Part shown: one piece after another, positions 45,293-54,933 of the stretch
How the letters are laid out: each line of letters opens with the position of its first letter
How positions within the stretch are numbered: the first letter of the stretch is position 1
Assembly: GCF_000499845.2 (NCBI RefSeq)
Contig: NC_023754.2
Location: forward strand, 6,712,477 to 6,776,476
Direction of reading: 5' to 3'
Length of the DNA stretch: 64,000 bases
Source: Phaseolus vulgaris
Taxonomy: Eukaryota > Streptophyta > Magnoliopsida > Fabales > Fabaceae
Position numbers and translations under genes: made by a program
Notes under the pieces: model-generated
The model's input: the letters and a program-made list of their open reading frames with translations, nothing else
Told to the model about the DNA's origin: nothing
Databases searched by the model: none

Positions 45293-45392
45293 CTATGGGT
45301 AACAATGTGTACACCATAAAATGTCAGCGGTAGGTATGGGACAATCATCAAGCAATTTTACCTGCACCACAAATGGAAATTAGCAAACAAAG

Positions 45393-45431
<39 letters not shown>

Positions 45432-48118
45432 GTGTTGAGTAATATCCTTACCTGCACAAAGTGTGAATCATTCACATGACCAATACATAGTAATCGGTGT
45501 AGACTAGCATCGGTAGGGGGTGCAGTACGCAATGGAAAAATAGTAATATTTTGTTTCAATGACAAACAAACTAAGATAATATTGTATCTGCTTGCTATTA
45601 AGTATCCCATATCCGGTATTGTCATCCATTTTTCAACACTAGCCTGCAAAATGCAATAATGAAATTAGATTGCATACAAGTTCAATTAATCAATGCACAT
45701 GAGTCTTATGAATATGCACTTACCACTGACAACTCATCTACTAGTAAGGACCTCTTGATATCTTCTACTCGTTGATGACCACCTAACAATGTTGCGTATT
45801 CTTCACGCCACTGAGATATTTCTTTGAATAAATCCATTCTGATGAGTGGCCATGACTCTTCACCCATCCCCAACAATGAGGCAATAGCACGAATCCCACA
45901 ATGTCCATCAGCTTTAACATCTATTACATCCAAAATATAAGAGTGACATTTCAGATGAAATTGATCAAGCATTGGAATTGCATTGGTGTTGGTCATCACC
46001 TTAACCTTTCCCTTACAAGTATTCAAAGATGATGAACTATCATTTACAAAATGGATGCGATCTACATGCTCAAAATATGAAGGGGTGCGTTTTGTAGACC
46101 TCTGAAATTTATTTCCTTGACTCTTTTGAGATCCTTTTGTCTTAACTACATTAAGTGATGCACATAATGTTGTCATGTCCGGATAGGCAATTTCACGCAA
46201 CTTGTTTTTGATTGTCACTTTGCCACAAATATCAACCTCGTCGAACCGGGATAGAATCACATCCCGTTCTTGTTGAATTGACAACCGAGATGATGAATCA
46301 CATTCAGATAAACCTGAAAAACTTAGTCTCGTCCACATAACATGAACTTCATTAAGAGTATTGACACCCATAGCATACCTGGCTAACTTACAAGCACATG
46401 GTAATCCGTGAGTCTGTCTGAGTATACATCCACATCGTTCACTATCAAACCCCACATCATTGACCCGATCAAACTCTTCAGCAATGAGAATTAAAGCATG
46501 TTTAGATATAGAGCCAACCAACATTTTATACAATTGCACATTGAATGTGTGTCCTATCACATGTAGACTCATTTGAAATGATGCCTTAATCTCGTTATGT
46601 TGAAGTATAATAACATGCTTGATAGCATCCCAACACGAGCACAAGTCTCCCATGCTATTTTCTAATATTCGTTTCAAAGACCAATGAGCTGATTCAACCC
46701 TGTATAAGTATAAAACATAATAAAACAATTACACATTATACACGTTCTAAACAAAGTAAAAGTATTCATATACCTGTTTGATGTTGTATTTCCCAAATGC
46801 ATTAACAAATTTGTCCAACACTTGACAAACTTTTCTTTGTGCGGAATAATCCAAGTGTTCTTCACATATTCAAAAAGTAATGGCCACGGTGAACAAATAG
46901 TTTCAAAATTTTTCACAAACTCATCAAATTTACCAATCTCTGTACAGTCAATGATAGTCTTCCATGAATCCATCACAACTTCCCAAGCCTCGACTGAATC
47001 TACCAACATTTTACACTTTGCTTTAACATTCTTATTGATGTGAAACCGACAAAGAAGATTTCTTGTTTTAAGAAACACAATATTGATGGCATTCATCAAA
47101 GCAAGATCTCTATCACAAACAATGACTTCAGGCCCCACATGCGATGTCAAAAGTGACCCTCTAAATTTTTGTAATGCCCATATGAAGTTCTTTTCTTTCT
47201 CGCTAGATAAGAATGCAAAACTAGCAGAAAAGGACAAACCTGTACAAGTTACACCAACAATCTCAAGCAAAGGCAGTCGATATTTGTTTGTTTTGTAAGT
47301 TGTATCCATTAAGAATACAATGTTAAATGCATTCAAGAGTTTCACAGCATTAGGATGAGTCCAAAAAATATCACTAACAATATTTGAAGACTCATGACAC
47401 GTACTCCAGTGAAGATAGTTGTCACGGTCTAACAACATCATTAACTGTTGTAATTCAGTTCTTGGTCCTCTAACTGATCTCTTGTACGAGTATCTTGCAT
47501 TGTATATTTGCTTTATTGTTGTCATATTATCCTCATTATTCTCCTTCAAAGTACGTAGAATGTTACCTGGCTTAACCATGCTTTTAGTCATATCAACAAG
47601 CATTGAATGTTCATTCGTTTTTAATCTTCCTGCATATGGATGACCAACTAAGGTATCATACAAATCATGATTATGAGTACCACATATTACCTTAAGTACC
47701 CAACCTTGACCCTTTCCAACAGGTTTACCTCGCAATTTAAAGGGACATTCACATTTTCGAGTACCAGTTACACTAACCTCCAAACCATCTTTATACTTTC
47801 TATAACTACCCCCCCTTTCACAGCCTAACAAGACATATGTCTTTCTCCCTTGCTTACCATTTGCTATGTCAGACCTAATAATGACAATAGCAAAACCAAG
47901 TCCATAACCAACCCTACGGACCCATTCAAGTAAGTCTTATCGCGAAGGAAACACCTACACAAAGTTATTCTAACAATATTACAAAATCACTTCTTCAAAT
48001 TATAATGCAATAAACATAAATGAAATGAAATTTTATTCACCTCATCTGTTGTAAAATGGATACCATAGTCCCCTTCAAACAATCCATGTTGATGCACAAA
48101 ATTCATTAATTCTTCCAT
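45293..48118 (-). pseudogene. MULE transposase fused to OTU cysteine protease; one premature stop
   Basis: Five exons with GT-AG borders: 48118-48041, 47954-46774, 46699-45724, 45643-45452, 45361-45293. Joined they give 831 residues with one in-frame TAA (47939-47937, about codon 32, in VFPSR*DLLEWVRR). The order is a FAR1/WRKY-GCM1-type DNA-binding region (CERGGSYRKYKDG ... CECPFKLRG ... GTHNHDL), then MULE transposase with D in FLMDTTYKTN, D in VIVCDRDLALM and E in NRVESAHWSLKR. A SWIM-like CGCILRQTHGLPCACKLA is followed by an OTU domain. The OTU Asp/Cys site is ADGHCGIRAIASLLGMG and its late His is in IGHVNDSHFVQV. The transposase would cut and paste the element; the OTU part resembles deubiquitinating proteases. 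The fusion is seen directly; activity is inferred. Confidence 0.92.
45394..45429. repeat. (AT)n microsatellite in the last intron of the transposase-OTU gene
   Basis: About 18 uninterrupted AT dinucleotides, between exons 4 and 5. Confidence 0.95.
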
Positions 48119-48119
48119 A

Positions 48120-48660
48120 CTTACACCTTCATTCATAAAACATAAATTTTAATTTTATTATAATTTCCATAAATTCACATATGCAAAACAAAAATAGCAT
48201 AAGATTTTGTAATTGACAACTTGACTTCCGGATTGTATAATCCATAAGTCAAATTTTAACAGCATAATGAATTCCGGATTACGTAATCCATAAGTCATTT
48301 CAGGTGACTTCCGGATTGTGTAATCCATAAGTCAAAATTTTCACAGCAAAATGACTACCAGATTGTATAATTCTTAAGTCATGTTTGATGTTCCAAATTG
48401 TGTAATGCGTAATTGAAATTCATATAGCAAAATGAGTACCGGACTACGTAATACGCAAGACATATTGAAAGTTCTAAAATCACTTCCGGATTGTGTAATC
48501 CATAGTTCATTTGGTACCGGATTACACAATCCGGAAGTATGAATTTGGCAGGTTCCGGATCCGGTATGCTCAAAAGTTATCTAATCCGAAACGCTTTACT
48601 TAAGCATTGGATTATGTGATCCGTGGATCCACCGGATTAACTAATGCGGAAATATTTATT
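48120..48660. repeat. Right subterminal repeat array of the Mutator-like element
   Basis: Repeated TTCCGGATTGT(A/G)TAATCCATAAGTCA units and CCGGATTACACAATCCGG palindromes between 48225 and 48655. They are of the same core type as the left array but arranged with different spacers. They lie upstream of the transposase start codon (48118) and so also cover its promoter. Confidence 0.85.
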
Positions 48661-48717
48661 TAAGGCAGAAGAATGAGAATGAGAATGTACCTCACCAACG
48701 GTGCCAATGCCAACACC

Positions 48718-48783
48718 ACCTACCACCGCTGCTACCTACCACCGTGCACCACCTACCACCGCTGCTACCTATCACCGTGCACC
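48718..48783. repeat. 33-bp tandem duplication, CCACC-rich
   Basis: Two copies (48718-48750 and 48751-48783) of ACCTACCACCGCTGCTACCT..., differing at one base, inside a CCACC-rich stretch (48700-48880) just inside the right terminal repeat. Long open frames occur on both strands here but only because of the repeat composition. Confidence 0.9.
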
Positions 48784-49002
48784 ACCTCAACCACCTTCTC
48801 AAGCACCACCTCCAACACCACTTCAAGGACCACTTCAAGGACCACCACCACTCAAGCTCCAGATGCACCCCACCACACGAAGTAACTTCCTTTCTCATTT
48901 TTATCTTTTTACTGAAGAATAATTTTAGTATTTTTAAATTTTATGGAGGTGCCCGAAATGGAGGTAATCATGGAGGTGCAGGAAGAAGCTGTCTCGAGAC
49001 AA

Positions 49003-49540
49003 TCTTTGTCTTATTATGTTGTGACAGTATTTGACTATACGTGTTGTGTTTTTGTACTTAATATGTTTTCACATTATTATTTGTTAAGCAGTTCGATTTA
49101 CCAAAAGTTAAGGGAATATTATAGTTTTGGAGATTAAAATTGGACGAAGTGGACTAACAAATTTATGTAACGTCAAAATAGAAAAAAAACAAGTAAAATA
49201 AGAGTGTTTATATTGATCTTTTGTATCAAACGTTCAAACTATTCAAGTTATTCCTGTGTTATTGGCAATGATTTATAATTATATTTATGTTTTTAACCCT
49301 TTTATGTCTCGAATTTTATATTGCTTACTTCTTTATTTCAAACTATTCTCTTAATTTCGAAGCACTTTACTTTTGGGAGTATTTAAATTTACCTTTTTTT
49401 GAAAATAATGAAATCTTGTTTAAATTTACTGTTGAAAGTTTCATTACTTTCAATAATTAATATTGATGTTATTTTTAAGAGTTAACTATTGAAATTTTCT
49501 TTATAGTATAATTTTAATAGGAAAAATATTATTTAGGAAG
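49003..49540. other. AT-rich spacer
   Basis: No gene or repeat recognised between the Mutator-like element and a Copia LTR. Confidence 0.4.
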
Positions 49541-49860
49541 TGTGATGTAAGGACTCTAAATTGTGATCGAATGTCTTGTAGAAACTAATTGAAGGAAATA
49601 ACAGAAGATAAAAAGTTGTAGAAAGTGATTGAATGTAATTGCACGAAATTGCAAAACTGCTGAACTGTATATTAATTTTGATTTATTTTAATAATATATA
49701 TATAATACAATTACAAATACTAGAAGCTATAAAATAAGAATACTAAAAACACTGTAAACTGACCATTAATACAATAATAACGGTAAATAGTTTACGGGTA
49801 ATAAAATCAGAATTAATAATCAACAATTAAGGCTAATAAAATCTGAATTAATAACCAACA
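49541..49860 (-). mobile_element. Probable 3' LTR of the second Copia element
   Basis: On minus, the purine tract AAGGGAGGA after the RNase H gene is followed by TGTTGGTTATTAATTCAG at 49860, a typical LTR start. The other end is placed at the TGTGATGTAAGG near 49541; that border is a guess because the partner LTR is missing. Confidence 0.6.
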
Positions 49861-49867
49861 TCCTCCC

Positions 49868-50473
49868 TTAATTTTGATTTGGAACAACCTTCATGCCCAA
49901 CATATCTCTTAACTTGATGAAAGCATCAATCTTTAATGGTTTAGTGAAAATATTTGCAATTTGAGCTTCTGATATGCAGTATTCCAATTTGATCATGTTC
50001 TTCCCAACTTGGCCTCGCAGGAAGTGATATTGAATATCAATGTGTTTACTTCTTTGATGAAAAACCGGATTCTTTGCAAGATTAATGGCAAAGACATTTT
50101 CAACATAAATCTTAATTGGAACATCTAGATTAAAACCAATTTGAGTCATTATATTGCTGAGCCAAACTGATTGACAAGCACTTGCTGCTGCTACATACTC
50201 AGCTTCACAAGTAGATAATGCAAAAATTGACTATTTCTTTGATGACCACAAGCAAACTGTCTTTTCGATCATAAAACAATTACCACTAGTGCTCTTCCTA
50301 TCATCTGAATATCCACCCCAATCACTATCTGAGTATTAGACGATCTCAATCTTCTTAGATGAAGAGTAAAATAGACCGAAAGCTGTAGTACCTTTGATGT
50401 AGCGCATAATTCTCTTTACAACTTGTAAATGAACTTATCGAGGTGACTCCATGTATCGACTAACCAGTCACAC
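49868..50473 (-). pseudogene. Second Copia element, end of RT and RNase H
   Basis: On minus, just after the TSD AACAT, the frame resumes as VV*LVSRYMESPR*VHLQVVKRIMR with two stops, followed by RNase H parts (KIYVENVFAINLAKNPVFH, RSKHIDIQYHFLR) and IFTKPLK. It is the continuation of the RT at 59744-60664; the 9.3-kb element between them is an insertion. Confidence 0.9.
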
Positions 50474-50478
50474 AACAT

Positions 50479-51637
50479 TGTTAGAATAGATGACTTTAAA
50501 CTAGACGGGGGGGGGGGGGTGAATTGTTTAAAGAGGATTTTCGCAAACTTTTCAAACAAAAATGAAATTATCTCAAGAAACAATTGATTCAGAAATTCAG
50601 TTTGCCAAAACAGCAAGAAAAAGCTACAGTACCAGAAAAAAAATCAGTTGTTTCGCATAAACAATCGGTTGTTTATACCAGCAAACAACAAAATAAAAGT
50701 GAATTTAAAGAGTTAGAGATAGAGAGATTGTACACAATTGTTTATACTGGTTCACTCCAAACCCAGAGCTACATCCAATCTTCTCAGAAACCCTGAGGAA
50801 ATCCACTAAGCAATCACACCTTGATCACTTACACAACAACCAAGAGAATTACCTTGAACACCTCAAGAAACACACTCTCCTTGGCCAACACACCAACACT
50901 AAGATTGCTGATCTTGATCCCCTCAAGAACACACAACCAATCTCAGCAAACACAAAAACGAAACTTGTTTTACAGAGTACAAGGATTACACTTGTTACAG
51001 AAGATAATCTGAAATCAATACAAGCAGAATCCTATTCCATACACTTTGATCAATCACAAACTCTTAGCAATCTCAGCTCTTTGAAAAAACTCAAAAACTC
51101 TTAGCAAAAACTTGTCAAAGATTAATTGTCAAATATGTTTTTCTGAATTTATTCAAAGATGTAGTTTGTTATCAAATCTTAACAAACTCTTAAATTGCAT
51201 TTAAAGATTGGTCAAAGCATTTAATGACTGGAGCGTAAGCAGTTAAAACATTTAAAACTCAGTCAAAGATAATACAGTTTTTCTGTTATGGTCCCAAAAC
51301 AATCAATCGGTTGTTTCCTCGAATCAATCGGTTGTTTTGGTACTTAACAGTTCAACCATTTTAAAAACAGTTTTCAATCTTGTTCTCAAAACACCTAAGT
51401 ATAAACAATCGATTGTTTCGACAAAACAATCGGTTGTTTTAACTTAGTTTGAAAACATTTTACTTTCACAAAGATTGAGAATGCCTATGCTTTAGATTTA
51501 ATCAAAGAGTGGATTACAACATCCAAACTACTCTAGAACTAAGCTAAACCAGCACAGCAACATCAAGCACAACAGAGGCTTCAACATCCTCCAAAGGATT
51601 TGGATTTTTCAAAACTTGAACACCACTAGGTTCAACA
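50479..51637 (-). repeat. Sirevirus-like 3' LTR
   Basis: Contains at least five AACAATCGGTTGTTT-like near-palindromes (about 50640, 50662, 51300, 51322, 51405-51440). It is 46 bp longer than its partner, owing to two segments lying between such motifs. Confidence 0.95.
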
Positions 51638-51655
51638 ATCTCCCCCTATTTGATG
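51638..51655 (-). promoter_or_regulatory. Polypurine tract
   Basis: On minus, AAATAGGGGGAGAT ends at the first base of the 3' LTR; it is the plus-strand primer site of reverse transcription. Confidence 0.85.
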
Positions 51656-51853
51656 AAGACAAATCCCTGATGCTTGTGTTGTCAAAATGTAAATTTTATT
51701 TGAATATATTACAACTAATGTCATAGTCCTAATTCTAATTTGTCTTGTTGCCTCCACTTGATCCAATAATATTTTGGTTCAGTGATGAAGTACGACTTCC
51801 ATCATTCGGTGCCTGAAATTAATTAAAATATGTTTAGGGTTAATTTTCAAATT

Positions 51854-52350
51854 TTAAAAAATAAATGAAAAGAATATTATATATCCAAGGAGTGTGCATG
51901 AAAGCCCATACCCTCCTGGCAATGCATATTCAACAGATGATTGCTCACTTATTGGGATGGAAGGTTTAAGGCCGTATTCACTGGTTGCACCAAACTCACT
52001 AAGCACTTCTACTGACACATCACCCTCCAGTACTCTCACAACCTAATTAATTCATTAATTCATCCATCATAACTTAAGTTAAACAAAGCTTATTCAAATT
52101 ATATAAACAACAACAATTAAAAAATAGAGAAAGAAAAAATAACATGTGATAAATTAATGATTTAAAATAGGAGAAATGTGAAATGAATGTATAGAGATAT
52201 TATTAATTACCTGACTCATTTTGGACACCTCTTTGTTGAGTGCCTTATGCTAAATGCAACACAAGTCACCATACAAGGCATTAGTTGCTTGTCATAAATC
52301 TCCTTTAAACGTGGATCCACAAGCCCTTCAAAACTTCCATCCTCCATTGC
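51854..52350 (-). pseudogene. PERK-type receptor kinase C-terminal fragment, two exons
   Basis: Exon a (52350-52211) reads AMEDGSFEGLVDPRLKEIYD, ... VTCVAFSIRHSTKRCPKMSQ and ends at a GT donor. Exon b starts at 52042 after AG with VVRVLEGDVSVEVLSEFG and runs to about 51854. This is the end of the kinase domain and the tail of proline-rich extensin-like receptor kinases (family pattern LVDPRL, RHSA.RRPRMSQVVRALEGD). A one-base loss in an A-run before MSQ shifts the frame. The intron is kept, so it came from genomic DNA, not cDNA. No promoter or N-terminal part is present. Confidence 0.85.
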
Positions 52351-52359
52351 CTTTGTAAT

Positions 52360-52865
52360 ATGCAGACTTGTAATCTTAAAATTGTTTCTTAAATAATAGT
52401 TAAACATTCAATGTATTCCTAATTTAAGTAATCATGAAAAAAAATTGTTTAAGGCATGGATAGCATACACCAAAAACAACCTAGGAAACAGTTCTTACTC
52501 CAAAATTCACTTAAAACAATGACGTGGCATGGATAGTAAAAAGCATGTAACCATAAACCAAAAATATTTAGATTCACCTCAAACAAAGATGAACAAAAAT
52601 AATTGGGCGCTGCTTCACCCTTATTCATCTCCATATACAACACATCAATGTGAAAACTAATTGTATGATACTTATAAAGGTTAATCTTTTGGCAAAGAGA
52701 TGCAAAGAGGCCATACTTGGGTTGTGGAAGAAATCTTGCAAGAGGTAACAGTTTCCTTAGATCAATGTAAAACTTGTCACCAGCTGACTAAGAGGTAGCA
52801 ACAATCCCTTCCATCATTTTAATCGAGAAGCATTGCAAGTTCACAAAGAAACCACCATAACATCA
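52360..52865. other. Element interior without recognised gene
   Basis: Noncoding sequence between the PERK-like fragment and an LTR-like repeat. It may include intron of the captured kinase gene; nothing else is recognised. Confidence 0.35.
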
Positions 52866-53864
52866 TGATGAGAATCAAAAAGATGTTATCAATAGAAGAA
52901 ATGGACAAGGGCCAAAGCATTTAAAGTTCTTCTTATTAGTCTTTGCAAAAGATGAGGCCCAAGCCCAAAGCCCAAGCCCAAGAAGGACCAAGCCCAAGAA
53001 GCCCAAGTCCAAACCATGAGGGGCAAGGCCAAGCATTAAATAAAAGAGCATCATTTGAAGGACTCTTGTAGGAGGTGTGGATATTAAATAAATAGGTGTG
53101 AATGTATTAGAGAGAGTCACATTGTCCATGTGACTTAGTAGGGGGTGTAGGTGTAGTTTTTAGGAGGTGTCATAGTAGAAAAAGGTCACACCTCCCATGT
53201 GACTTGTTTTTGGTGGGAATTTCAAATGAGTTTCATTTGAATTTTCCCACCTATTTTTCAGCACCTCTTAGGCTATAAATAAGGTGCTTGCCTTTGTAAA
53301 ATTCAGATTTGGAATTTAGAAGTAGAGAGACTATACTCAAATTTAGAGAGAAATTGTGAGTCTTGTTGTCTTCTTCTTCCTTTGCCTTATCTTGTGTGCC
53401 AATGGTGAGCTTCAAGTGGCGGCAACCTTGCACTTATCTTGGAACAAGGCTCCAAGTGGCGTGACTGAATTTCCAAAGTCTCAAATCCAGCAAGCTTCAT
53501 TCCATAAGTGTTCTTTCTTCCATTCCTTTCAATCCCATTCGGTAGTTTCTTATTGCTTAGTGTTTTCTTTCATTTCCACCGTTTAAATTTGTGTTTTCCA
53601 GCTTTGTTTTCAGTTTCTGTTCGGTACAGTAGCTTAATATTTCAATTCTATTCAGCTTTCAATTCTTGTTCTTCATTCCTTGTTGTTTGATTCCATTTGA
53701 CAATATATGGACTTCCATATGAGCTTTGGTTTGGTGCAAAGTCTTGGTGAGTTCTTGAATTAGAACATTGATCCAATTCTAAGTAAAGTGCCATTTCATG
53801 ACCAACTCAAGTTGCTCCTAAGAATGTCAAAGAATCATGTATTCTTGTTATTGCATTCACATCA
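52866..53864 (+). mobile_element. LTR-like repeat, same family as 12112-13006, opposite orientation
   Basis: Runs from TGATGAGAATC to TTGCATTCACATCA. It shares the AAGCCCAAGCCCAAG-rich part, the CTATAAATAAGGTGCTTG TATA-like segment (about 53271), the TTGTGAGTCTTGTTG leader and the ATTCACATCATGTGGTA end with the other copy. The bases after its end (TGTGGTACCA) are a decayed version of the primer site seen at the other copy. No TSD was confirmed. Confidence 0.65.
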
Positions 53865-53912
53865 TGTGGTACCACATCACTACTTCGTTCCAAAATAAAA
53901 GCAACCAACAAG

Positions 53913-54299
53913 TTAAAAAAGAAAAAGAAAGAAACCCACTGATTTATTCATGGGGCCGAATATTTCATCATTTTTCCCAATATGAGTCATGTTTTTGAGA
54001 TAGATAGGAACAATGAAAAAGGGAATAAGCTTCGTTCCAATCGTTAGTAATGGAAGAAAAACAACCTCACATTTGGAAGGTGGCCCATCGTCGCGAAAAC
54101 CGCGCATCCTCCACCACCATGACCAAATCCACCTCTACCGCGACTGCCATCGTCGCAACCACCCTTGAAATCGCCACCGTTGCGGCCACCTCTGAAACCT
54201 CCACCGCACCCACCTCCTCTAGGGGGTCTCATTGTTTAGTGATTAGAGAATGCAACCACAGAGAGTTGCCAAGACAACGTTTCGAGGTTTTAGGGTTTT
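53913..54299 (-). pseudogene. GAR1: Captured GAR1 (H/ACA snoRNP subunit 1) fragment with telo-box promoter
   Basis: From the ATG at 54232 the frame reads MRPPRGGGCGGGFRGGRNGG, a GAR-rich N-terminus. After a frame change near 54105 it continues [13 protein letters not shown], then [20 protein letters not shown] and EIFGPMNKS. This is the conserved core of GAR1 (family IPFFNAPIYL.NKT.IGKVDEIFGPIN), the H/ACA small nucleolar RNP protein of pseudouridylation. About 8 residues are missing between EVV and IPFF. Upstream at 54299-54288 is AAAACCCTAAAA, a telo-box usual in promoters of ribosome-biogenesis genes, so a promoter and 5' exon seem to have been captured together. The frameshift makes it non-coding now. 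Confidence 0.85.
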
Positions 54300-54874
54300 G
54301 GGGACAACGCTGCCGAAAATAGGTTTTTGAAGAGAGATGAATACTTTAATGTTGGGGCCACTATTGGGCTTTCTTGGGACTAAAATGGTGAGTGGGCGGA
54401 GAGTTGCAGAGAGAAGATGATGGATGTGGCAGAGAGAAAATGGTGAGTGAGACAATGATTTGCGAAGAGAAGATGGCGAGTGTGCATAGAGAAGGCGGAA
54501 AGCGGCGGGGAGAAGACAGTGAGTACCAGAGAGAAAATGGTGAGTGGGACAGTGAGTTGCTTAGAGAAAATGGTGGATGTGGCGGAGAGAAGAAGAAGAG
54601 CGGCAGGGAGAAGACGATTTGTGGCAAAGAGAAGAAGAAAAGGTTTCAAAGAGAAAGCGAATTTGAAAGGTTTTAGAGAATAAATTTTGGGAAATATTTC
54701 AAAATTACGTGGAGGGAACGAAACGCGGGAGAACACTATTATGGCGGTTCTAAATGTCATATTTTGAAGGATAATTATGGCGGTTATAAAGTTGTCGTAT
54801 TGTACAGATAATAGTGGCGGTTTTTAATAACCGCCATATTATAACCGCCACTACATACACGTTTTTTTGTAGTG
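54300..54874 (-). mobile_element. CACTA-type transposon end adjoining the GAR1 fragment
   Basis: Read on minus, the segment starts at 54874 with CACTACAAAAAAAC, a typical plant CACTA terminus. Subterminal AACCGCCA/TGGCGGTT motifs in both orientations follow (54741-54855). Between these and the GAR1 leader is an imperfect GAGAGAAGATGG repeat (54392-54640). The opposite CACTA terminus was not found; it may have been lost or displaced by the LTR-like repeat. Confidence 0.65.
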
Positions 54875-54933
54875 CCAGATATAACAGCAAGAAAACAATC
54901 AATTCTTCCGATAACCAATCAGTTGTTTTTCCT

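Larger units (their letters stand above)
42178..48993. mobile_element. Mutator-like transposon carrying PMD and transposase-OTU genes, 9-bp TSD
   Basis: The left end starts GACAGCTTCTTCCTACACC and the right end, on the reverse strand, starts GACAGCTTCTTCCTGCACC. The terminal repeat agrees for about 26 bases with one mismatch. The flanks are a perfect 9-bp duplication, TCGAGACAA, at 42169-42177 and 48994-49002, the target-site length of Mutator elements. The element is 6816 bp. Inside are subterminal palindromic repeats on both sides, a plus-strand gene for a plant-mobile-domain protein and a minus-strand MULE transposase fused to an OTU protease domain. The two genes converge near 45 kb. The perfect TSD suggests a fairly recent insertion. 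Confidence 0.96.

Noticed and set aside
48673..49034. Proline/histidine-rich and Trp-rich ORFs on both strands near the right end of the Mutator-like element
   Set aside because: Low-complexity CCACC repeats open several frames; no start context or homology.
53913..54232. Fibrillarin as source of the GAR-rich fragment
   Set aside because: The MRPPRGGG start fits both, but the downstream IPFF..PIYL..MT.IGK..EIFGP core is GAR1, not fibrillarin.
54380..54760. Ser/Phe-rich 126-codon minus ORF and Glu/Lys-rich plus ORFs
   Set aside because: They come from a degenerate GAGAGAAGATGG repeat between the CACTA end and the GAR1 leader.
53875..54874. A complete CACTA element from CACTACTTCG (about 53875) to 54874
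   Set aside because: The left sequence does not match the right terminus beyond CACTAC, so the pair is not convincing.
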